Assembly: GCA_002684875.1 (NCBI GenBank)
Contig: NYVY01000052.1
Coordinates: forward strand, 2,391-14,117
DNA from: Pseudomonadota bacterium
GTDB lineage: Bacteria; Pseudomonadota; Gammaproteobacteria; Burkholderiales; Burkholderiaceae_A
Direction: 5' to 3'
DNA: 11,727 nucleotides
In this document: in pieces, positions 7,428-11,727 of the stretch
Position numbering within the stretch: the stretch's first letter is position 1
Layout: each line of letters opens with the position of its first letter
The notes under the pieces: generated by a model
The model's database searches: none
Told to the model about the DNA's origin: nothing
Seen by the model: the letters and a program-made list of their open reading frames with translations, nothing else
Program-made: the position numbers and the translations under genes

Positions 7428-8294
7428 ATGCAGGAAGTATTCGTGGTGACTGGTTTATCTGGTTCAGGGAAATCATCCGCGCTAAATATGCTAGAAGATT
7501 TAGGCTTTTACTGTATAGATAACCTACCCGTTTCTTTACTAGGTACAACTTTAAAATTATTATCCGAAAAAGACTACAGAAAAATAGCAATTTCTGTTGA
7601 TGCTAGGGACAAAGAGAGTTCAGAACGACTCTCTCCTGCTCTTGAGAAATTAAAAAATGAATACAATATTAATGGTATTTTTTTGACTGCGTCAGAACTT
7701 ATTCTGCAAAGAAGGTACTCAGAAACTAGAAGAAGACACCCTTTTAGTTTTCAAGAAAACTTTTCCAACCATGAACAAAAATCTCTCACAGTCGGGGAAT
7801 GTATAGTGCGTGAAAAATTTTTACTTGCAAGCCTCCAAGGAAAATTTCTTACCCTTGACACTAGCCAGCTTAATCCAAACGACTTAAAAAAGTTAGTTTT
7901 TGAATTGGTAGGAGGAGAAAAAAGTCGTGATTCATTAGTTGTTGTGCAATCCTTCTCTTACAGAAATGGAATTCCTATTGACTCTGATATGGTGTTTGAT
8001 TCCAGATGTTTGCCAAATCCATTTTACCAGAAAGATCTGCGACTACTCTCAGGAAAAGATGATGAAGTTATCTCTTACCTTTCTTCTAACAAGGTAGTTC
8101 AAGATTTTCTCGGAGACCTCTACAAATTTTTAGATGTTTGGATCTCCGCATATCTAAATAAAGAAAGGTCGTATATTACGATATCGATTGGGTGTACAGG
8201 AGGAAGACATCGGTCGGTTTATTGTTGTGAACAAGTTTCAAAAAATTTAAAAAAAACATGGCGAGTTTTGACTAGACATAGACGACTAGGTTAG
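7428..8294 (+). CDS. rapZ: RNase adapter / nucleotide-binding protein RapZ (YvcJ family)
   Basis: In E. coli, RapZ presents the small RNA GlmZ to RNase E and so tunes glucosamine-6-phosphate synthase, the source of UDP-GlcNAc for LPS and peptidoglycan. Outside enterobacteria its target is less clear. The 288-residue product has Walker A GLSGSGKSSAL (9-19), GFYCIDNLPVSLL (26-38), RRYSETRRRHPF (95-106), the C-domain stretch GIPIDSDMVFDSRCLPNPFY (181-200), the pocket motif GCTGGRHRSVY (255-265) and the basic end TRHRRLG. E. coli is 284 residues. The residue matching E. coli His190 (PNPHW) is Phe199 (PNPFY); variation at this point may be common and I do not treat it as loss of function. It starts 1 nt after hprK with no Shine-Dalgarno sequence and is the last gene of the operon, converging on mutY. 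Confidence 0.95.
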   Translation: MQEVFVVTGLSGSGKSSALNMLEDLGFYCIDNLPVSLLGTTLKLLSEKDYRKIAISVDARDKESSERLSPALEKLKNEYNINGIFLTASELILQRRYSETRRRHPFSFQENFSNHEQKSLTVGECIVREKFLLASLQGKFLTLDTSQLNPNDLKKLVFELVGGEKSRDSLVVVQSFSYRNGIPIDSDMVFDSRCLPNPFYQKDLRLLSGKDDEVISYLSSNKVVQDFLGDLYKFLDVWISAYLNKERSYITISIGCTGGRHRSVYCCEQVSKNLKKTWRVLTRHRRLG

Positions 8295-8299
8295 CGCCA

Positions 8300-9352
8300 C
8301 TAAGATAGTGATAAATCTTGAAGTATCTTTACTAAAACTTTAGGTAAAGGAGCGTTTCGGACGTTTGTAACATCCACCAGTATTTGATTCTTCTTGAGGA
8401 GGATATTGTTTGAACTTAAATCTTCTTTCCAAACATTAATGGTAAGTTTACAATTTGAAACGTTTACTCTGTATCTTTTTATGAATAATTTTTCGGAAGA
8501 CGTTTGAGGAGAGATCAGAGATTCTTTTGTTGCTGGCACGAATAATGAGTGCCATAGGCTGTCTTTCAACTGTCTTTCAAGCAAAATTTTGTTTTCAGTA
8601 ATTAAGAGATTCCAATCTAAAATCTTTTCTTTCCACTTCTTTTGAATTCGAACAGGAAACTTGTCGATCATATTTGAAGCTTTTGCATCACAACCGTTTG
8701 AGACTGGACATAAGTCACAACTAGGATTTTTAGTGGTGCAAATTAAGGCTCCTAAATCCATAATATACTGGCTATAAAAAGGCATATACTCAGGGTCCTT
8801 TGGAAGCAATTGGAGAGCCAACTCTAATGCCTTTTTTCTGTTCTTACTTTCACTTCCTAAATCTGTTAAACAGTAGAACCTTGCTATAACTCTATAAACA
8901 TTTGAGTCCATTATAGCAACTCTCTCAAGGTTTACAAAAGAAGAAATAGCAGCAGCTGTTGAAGGTCCCACGCCTGGTAGAGCTTCCCACTCTTTAGCAC
9001 TTGAAGGAAATTTGACTCTTCCTTTTCGGACAATAATCTTGGCAGCTGTGTGAAGAAACTTTGCTCTTCTATAATAACCTAGCCCAACCCAAGATTCTAG
9101 AACTTCATTATAATTTGCGTCAGCAAGATCTAAAACTTTTGGAAAACGTTTAATAAACTCATTAAATTTTGGTAAAACTGAACTAACTCTAGTTTGTTGT
9201 AACATAATTTCAGAGACCCAAACTTTGTATGGATCAAGTCTATTTTCTGTTCCAACTTGCCAGGGTAACTTATTACGACCATTTGCATAGCCCCACTTTA
9301 TAAGTAGCTTCGAAAAGCTTTTATTTAGTTTCTTTTTTGACAAAACTTGCAA
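8300..9352 (-). CDS. mutY: A/G-specific adenine DNA glycosylase MutY, with divergent C-terminal domain
   Basis: Removes adenine mispaired with 8-oxoguanine. Read from TTG 9352 (350 residues). The catalytic domain is intact: SEIMLQQTRV (47-56) with catalytic Glu48, GLGYYRRAKFLHTAA (90-104), helix-hairpin-helix LPGVGPSTAAAI (125-136), catalytic Asp149 in MDSNVYRV (usually DGNV) and the [4Fe-4S] loop Cys205-X6-Cys212-X2-Cys215-X5-Cys221. The C-terminal NUDIX-like domain (about 245-350) is divergent. The usual G-W-GGLW-FPE region reads SLWHSLFVP (265-273), and the FSH 8-oxoG-recognition loop reads V298-S299-N300. Start: no ATG or GTG is available near the family start; TTG 9352 has AAAGGA 10 nt upstream inside mutM. 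An in-frame TTG at 9343 is an alternative. The gene overlaps mutM by 28 nt and its stop lies 5 nt from the convergent rapZ stop. It holds an 11-bp tandem repeat (8559-8580). Confidence 0.93.
   Translation of the reverse strand: MQVLSKKKLNKSFSKLLIKWGYANGRNKLPWQVGTENRLDPYKVWVSEIMLQQTRVSSVLPKFNEFIKRFPKVLDLADANYNEVLESWVGLGYYRRAKFLHTAAKIIVRKGRVKFPSSAKEWEALPGVGPSTAAAISSFVNLERVAIMDSNVYRVIARFYCLTDLGSESKNRKKALELALQLLPKDPEYMPFYSQYIMDLGALICTTKNPSCDLCPVSNGCDAKASNMIDKFPVRIQKKWKEKILDWNLLITENKILLERQLKDSLWHSLFVPATKESLISPQTSSEKLFIKRYRVNVSNCKLTINVWKEDLSSNNILLKKNQILVDVTNVRNAPLPKVLVKILQDLSLS
8559..8580. repeat. Perfect 11-bp tandem duplication inside mutY
   Basis: CTGTCTTTCAA occurs twice back to back (8559-8569 and 8570-8580). 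The unit is not a multiple of three, so gain or loss of one copy would shift the mutY frame within the C-terminal domain. On the mutY strand it encodes LERQLKDS in two different frames. The surrounding alignment to the family keeps its normal length, so two copies is the working allele. Confidence 0.9.
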
Positions 9353-10170
9353 AAAACTGTCGTCCTTTGATTAATCAGCTTGGCATCAAGGCGAGCATTA
9401 CAAACGACACAGTTAAAATTTTTTTTTCCATAAACCAAATGGTTAGTGGTGAAGTCACCGCGTTTACCAGTTGGATCAGTGAAATCTCTTAAAGTGCTTC
9501 CACCTTGTTTAATTGCAATTGTTAAAACAAATTGAATACAACCGATAATGCGAGACCATGCAGCTAAACTTAATTTGTTCGTCGGTGTCTCGGGATTTAC
9601 GCCCGCTCTAAAAAGACTTTCAGTAGCGTAAATATTTCCAACCCCTGCTATCTTAGATCCATCCATAAGATACGACTTTATATTTCTTTTTACACGAGCT
9701 GTTTTTTTAAAGAAATCACGTGGCCGAAATAGATCCTCAATTGGATCAACCCCTATGTTTAATATTTTTTTTAAACTCACAATAGAGTCAGCCTCGCTTT
9801 TTCTAACTAACCTTACTCCACCAAATCTGCGTTGGTCATGTAAAAAGATGTATATGCTTGAAAGACCCAACAAAAAATGAACGTGTTTTGTCGATTGAAT
9901 TTTTTTTATTTCTTCATTGTTTTTAGCTATTAATAGCCTACCACTCATACCAAAGTGGAGTAGTAAAAAACTGTCAGGCAACTGAATAACAAGGAACTTT
10001 CCAATTCTCGAAACTTTTTCAATCATTTTTCCCTTTACAAGCTCTTGGTCCTGCGCAGTAAGCTGGGAACGCATTCGGAATTTACTGGTCCATACATTTG
10101 TTATAAACTGTTTCTTTAGACGATGATTTAAAGATTTTTTTATAACTTCTACTTCAGGAAGCTCTGGCAT
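9325..10170 (-). CDS. mutM: Formamidopyrimidine-DNA glycosylase MutM (Fpg)
   Basis: Bifunctional glycosylase/AP lyase that removes 8-oxoguanine and Fapy lesions. The 281-residue protein begins MPELPEVEVI, giving the N-terminal proline (Pro2 after Met removal) that attacks the sugar and the Glu3/Glu6 pair. RIGKFL (55-60) supplies the conserved Lys58. The helix-two-turn-helix is marked by AGVGNIYATESLFRAGVNP (175-193) with Asn179. The C-terminal zinc finger has Cys254-X2-Cys257-X16-Cys274-X2-Cys277 with the lesion-binding Arg269 in NQRTTVF. Length is near E. coli (269). ATG 10170 is required because catalysis needs Pro at position 2. No Shine-Dalgarno sequence is obvious. An A9 tract (9419-9427 on the plus strand as T) encodes GKKN just before the zinc finger. 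mutY starts in its last codons, so the two GO-repair enzymes are probably co-translated. Confidence 0.97.
   Translation of the reverse strand: MPELPEVEVIKKSLNHRLKKQFITNVWTSKFRMRSQLTAQDQELVKGKMIEKVSRIGKFLVIQLPDSFLLLHFGMSGRLLIAKNNEEIKKIQSTKHVHFLLGLSSIYIFLHDQRRFGGVRLVRKSEADSIVSLKKILNIGVDPIEDLFRPRDFFKKTARVKRNIKSYLMDGSKIAGVGNIYATESLFRAGVNPETPTNKLSLAAWSRIIGCIQFVLTIAIKQGGSTLRDFTDPTGKRGDFTTNHLVYGKKNFNCVVCNARLDAKLINQRTTVFCKFCQKRN
9363..9368 (-). promoter_or_regulatory. Shine-Dalgarno-like site supporting a TTG start for mutY
   Basis: On the minus strand AAAGGA (9368-9363) lies 10 nt before TTG 9352, inside the zinc-finger coding end of mutM. No ATG or GTG is available in this frame before the conserved catalytic domain, so this pair decides the start. 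Confidence 0.5.
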
Positions 10171-10209
10171 GCTTTAGGGTTTACTTTGTTTGTTGTCAGT
10201 TTATATATT
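10171..10209. promoter_or_regulatory. Divergent mutM / TPR-gene intergenic region, AT-rich
   Basis: Only 39 nt separate the mutM start from the preferred start of the TPR gene. A TA-rich block at 10201-10209 can be read as a -10 in either direction. On the plus strand TTTACT (10180-10185) is a possible -35, but the matching TATATA (10202-10207) would put the transcript start inside the TPR coding region, so it fits poorly. On the minus strand the TA-rich block would give mutM a leader of about 25 nt, with no good -35. Both promoters are inferred from divergent orientation rather than clear motifs. Confidence 0.3.
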
Positions 10210-11142
10210 ATGATATTTTCGAGAAATTTTATTTTAATTTCACTAGTTTGCTCCAATTTACTTTTGGGAGAACAGGTACTAAGTAAACCGATAAGTGAAA
10301 ATACGTCCACTCCTCCAGAAATTATATTTCAAATTTTAGCCAGTGAAATCGCGTTATTGTCAGGCAACATCCCCAGTGCTGCTTTGACTTATTTAGATGT
10401 TGCATCAAAAACAAAGGATATAGGTGCAGCAAAGCGTGCGACCGAATTAGCCTTGGCGATTGGAGATAATGAAACTGCACTTAAGGGAGCAACAATCTGG
10501 TTAACTGTAGATAAGACTGATGTATCGGCCAGAGAGACTGTTAAAGTTCTTCTATTAGTCACTGAGAAATATGACCAACTAATGCAAATATTAGCTGCCG
10601 AGCGTGAAACATTCAGGGGTAAAGGCAATGTTGAATCTTTCTACAACGAGTTGAGTGTTCTAGTTAATCAAACAAAAAATGTAAAAAAGGGCTTAGAAAT
10701 TTTTGAGAATATTTCTAAAAAAGATCAAACTTTACCAAACGTAATGTATTCGAGAGCAATGCTTTATTACAGGAACGGGGATAGCCAAAAAATGGAGGAA
10801 ATTCTGAGAAACCTTGTAAATCTTAAACCCGATCATGCCCAAGCGTTGAACGCGTTAGGGTATAGCATGGCTGATGCCAATAATAATCTCAAGGAAGCTC
10901 AAAGGTTAATTAAAGCTGCACTTAGATTTGCGCCGCAAGATCCGCACATAATAGACAGTATGGGTTGGATAAACTTTAGATTAGGAAACTTAGAACTTGC
11001 CAAAAAATGGTTAGAAAAAGCGTACGATTCTCAACCAGATGCCGAAATTTCAGCGCACTACGGCGAAGTGCTTTGGGCACTTTCGAAAAGAGAGTTTGCG
11101 TTAAAAATATTTAGTTCGGGTTTTAAAAAAAAATCCGAGTAG
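10210..11142 (+). CDS. Secreted TPR-repeat protein of unknown function (mutM-lolB neighbour)
   Basis: The product is 310 residues from ATG 10210. An in-frame TTG at 10186 would add 8 residues with no ribosome site, so the ATG is preferred, though it also lacks a clear Shine-Dalgarno sequence. Residues 1-25 look like a signal peptide (Arg5, then the hydrophobic FILISLVCSNLLLG) with cleavage somewhere before KPISEN, placing the protein in the periplasm. The remainder is alpha-helical. The best tetratricopeptide repeats lie at about 180-210, 211-245 (HAQALNALGYSMADANNN), 247-280 (DPHIIDSMGWINFRLGNLEL) and 281-308 (AEISAHYGEVLWALSKREFA). The last two blocks resemble TPR proteins found beside lolB in betaproteobacteria. 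Their role is unproven; an envelope-assembly scaffold is a reasonable guess from context only. The stop codon lies inside a hairpin (11136-11156). Confidence 0.85.
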   Translation: MIFSRNFILISLVCSNLLLGEQVLSKPISENTSTPPEIIFQILASEIALLSGNIPSAALTYLDVASKTKDIGAAKRATELALAIGDNETALKGATIWLTVDKTDVSARETVKVLLLVTEKYDQLMQILAAERETFRGKGNVESFYNELSVLVNQTKNVKKGLEIFENISKKDQTLPNVMYSRAMLYYRNGDSQKMEEILRNLVNLKPDHAQALNALGYSMADANNNLKEAQRLIKAALRFAPQDPHIIDSMGWINFRLGNLELAKKWLEKAYDSQPDAEISAHYGEVLWALSKREFALKIFSSGFKKKSE

Positions 11143-11156
11143 TTCTATTCTACTCG
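11125..11156 (-). terminator. Terminator-like hairpin with U-tract, facing the minus strand
   Basis: CGAGTAG (11136-11142) and CTACTCG (11150-11156) form a perfect 7-bp stem with a 7-nt loop. On the minus strand the stem is followed after 2 nt by nine consecutive T (11133-11125), the layout of an intrinsic terminator. On the plus strand no U-tract follows, so it should not stop the TPR-lolB transcript. All annotated genes around it are on the plus strand, so it would stop antisense transcription entering from the lolB side. The A9 comes from Lys codons of the TPR gene, so chance is possible. Confidence 0.45.
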
Positions 11157-11180
11157 ACACTCTTACTAGGTTAAAAATAA

Positions 11181-11696
11181 GTGTTGATCAGTTGCGTAAA
11201 TAAAATCAGTCTATTATTATTTGCTGGCGTTTTTCTATCATCATGTTCTACTATCCTGCCAAAGACAGACGGGGAAAGTTTCACGGGGCGAATTCTCATC
11301 TTGCAGGAAACTAATAATGACAAAAGAGTTGGTCGTGCAAGGTTCGAGTGGAGAAAAACGATTGAAAAGGGAATTGTCTTTCAAACCTTAACAATTTCGG
11401 ACTTATGGGGTAATGAGTTTTTAAGTGCAAAAAACCCGTTAGTTACTAAAAACCAGGAATGGGAATACAGCCTACCCGACAATACATATATTCCACCTCA
11501 GCAAATAACAAAAAAAATTCATCAGTTTCTCAAATTTCAATTAACAAAAAAATCACTAACTGAAATTTTGGATAAAATTAGTTTAATTTTTAAACGTTAC
11601 GACGAATCACCATTTGCAAACCCTAGAAAGAAAAAAATTGATTTTACTCAAAAATTTAAGAATACAAAAGTCTCTTTGAAATTTATAATTGACTGA
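11181..11696 (+). CDS. lolB: Outer-membrane lipoprotein receptor LolB, short and divergent
   Basis: LolB accepts lipoproteins from the periplasmic carrier LolA and inserts them into the outer membrane. The 171-residue product starts with a lipoprotein signal peptide: Lys8, hydrophobic core ISLLLFAGVF and lipobox LSSC with the lipidated Cys at 22. The next part matches LolB in pattern: TGRILI, then ARFEWRKT (compare ARFFWQQ in E. coli), then LTISDLWGNEF, which corresponds to the NPLG loop bearing the membrane-inserting leucine. The end, VSLKFIID, matches the family's last strand. It is about 35 residues shorter than E. coli LolB (207), mainly between the central helices and the final strands. 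Start codon: GTG 11181 with AGG 10 nt upstream, or the adjacent TTG 11184; no ATG is available. Position between the TPR gene and a putative ispE supports the call. Sequence similarity alone would be weak. Confidence 0.75.
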   Translation: MLISCVNKISLLLFAGVFLSSCSTILPKTDGESFTGRILILQETNNDKRVGRARFEWRKTIEKGIVFQTLTISDLWGNEFLSAKNPLVTKNQEWEYSLPDNTYIPPQQITKKIHQFLKFQLTKKSLTEILDKISLIFKRYDESPFANPRKKKIDFTQKFKNTKVSLKFIID

Positions 11697-11711
11697 AATT
11701 ATTTAATCGAT

Positions 11712-11727
11712 ATGGTTATTAAATGCC
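11712..11727 (+). CDS. Start of a gene cut by the window edge, possibly ispE
   Basis: ATG at 11712 opens a frame reading MVIKC before the sequence ends, 15 nt after the lolB stop. In many betaproteobacteria lolB is followed by ispE (4-diphosphocytidyl-2-C-methyl-D-erythritol kinase), whose product starts with a short strand leading into an AKINL motif, and MVIKC would fit such a start. Five residues prove nothing; the call rests on gene order. No ribosome site is evident. Confidence 0.3.

Larger units (their letters stand above)
783..8294 (+). other. Predicted ten-gene transcription unit kdsD to rapZ
   Basis: Ten plus-strand genes follow each other with almost no spacing. The junctions are: kdsD-kdsC gap 2 nt, kdsC/lptC overlap 8 nt, lptC/lptA overlap 1 nt (TGATG), lptA-lptB gap 4, lptB-rpoN gap 1, rpoN-hpf gap 10, hpf-ptsN gap 26, ptsN/hprK overlap 17, hprK-rapZ gap 1. 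No terminator-like hairpin is seen inside the block. The unit links Kdo synthesis and LPS export to sigma-54, ribosome hibernation, the nitrogen PTS and RapZ, a grouping also known in E. coli apart from hprK. Internal promoters cannot be excluded; in E. coli lptAB and rpoN have their own. Confidence 0.7.

Noticed and set aside
8298..8310. Small inverted repeat CACTA-AGA-TAGTG at the rapZ/mutY convergence, considered as a bidirectional terminator
   Set aside because: The stem is only 5 bp, AT-rich, and has no T-run on either side. No clear terminator is visible between the two convergent genes.
8534..8550. Sigma-54 promoter sought because rpoN is present; TGGCAC here and at 5172 looked like a -24 element
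   Set aside because: Neither is followed by a GC-containing -12 element at the right spacing, and both lie within coding sequence.
10180..10209. Plus-strand promoter TTTACT / TATATA for the TPR gene
   Set aside because: It would place the start site a few bases inside the coding sequence, so it only works if the gene starts further downstream, where no conserved start exists.
1..11727. Searched for CRISPR repeats, tRNA or rRNA genes, insertion-sequence ends, phage or toxin-antitoxin genes and riboswitches
   Set aside because: Nearly the whole window is accounted for by conserved genes; the remaining gaps are under 40 nt and hold no such structure.

Overview
The window is a dense, ordinary-looking block of chromosomal housekeeping genes from an AT-rich Gram-negative bacterium (about one third G+C, estimated by eye). 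The gene content fits a betaproteobacterium (order Burkholderiales in broad genome taxonomies). HPr kinase (hprK) lies between ptsN and rapZ, and mutY/mutM, a TPR protein and lolB follow. That set is familiar from betaproteobacteria, while E. coli has npr after rapZ and no hprK. The compact spacing, gene overlaps and low G+C suggest a streamlined genome, but no genus can be named from the sequence alone.

Layout. (1) 1-758, minus strand: nearly complete mlaF, the ATPase of the Mla phospholipid transporter, cut by the left edge. (2) 783-8294, plus strand: one apparent ten-gene transcription unit, kdsD-kdsC-lptC-lptA-lptB-rpoN-hpf-ptsN-hprK-rapZ, with junctions ranging from a 17-nt overlap to a 26-nt gap. 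(3) 8300-10170, minus strand: mutM-mutY, two overlapping base-excision repair genes converging on rapZ. (4) 10210-11696, plus strand: a secreted TPR-repeat protein and the outer-membrane lipoprotein gene lolB. The first codons of what is probably ispE follow at the right edge.

How the genes work together. kdsD and kdsC make Kdo, the inner-core sugar of LPS. lptC, lptA and lptB encode the inner-membrane and periplasmic parts of the LPS export machine. mlaF and lolB serve phospholipid and lipoprotein traffic in the same envelope. rpoN, hpf, ptsN, hprK and rapZ form a regulatory half: sigma-54, ribosome hibernation, the nitrogen-type PTS with its HPr kinase, and RapZ, which in enterobacteria controls amino-sugar precursor supply. 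mutM and mutY are the two glycosylases of the 8-oxoguanine (GO) defence.

I found no undescribed system, CRISPR array, RNA gene, insertion sequence or phage element. The points worth a second look are a MutY with an eroded 8-oxoG-recognition domain and an 11-bp tandem repeat inside it, a terminator-like hairpin facing the minus strand at the end of the TPR gene, A9 tracts in several coding regions, a short divergent LolB, and several start codons that need correction.
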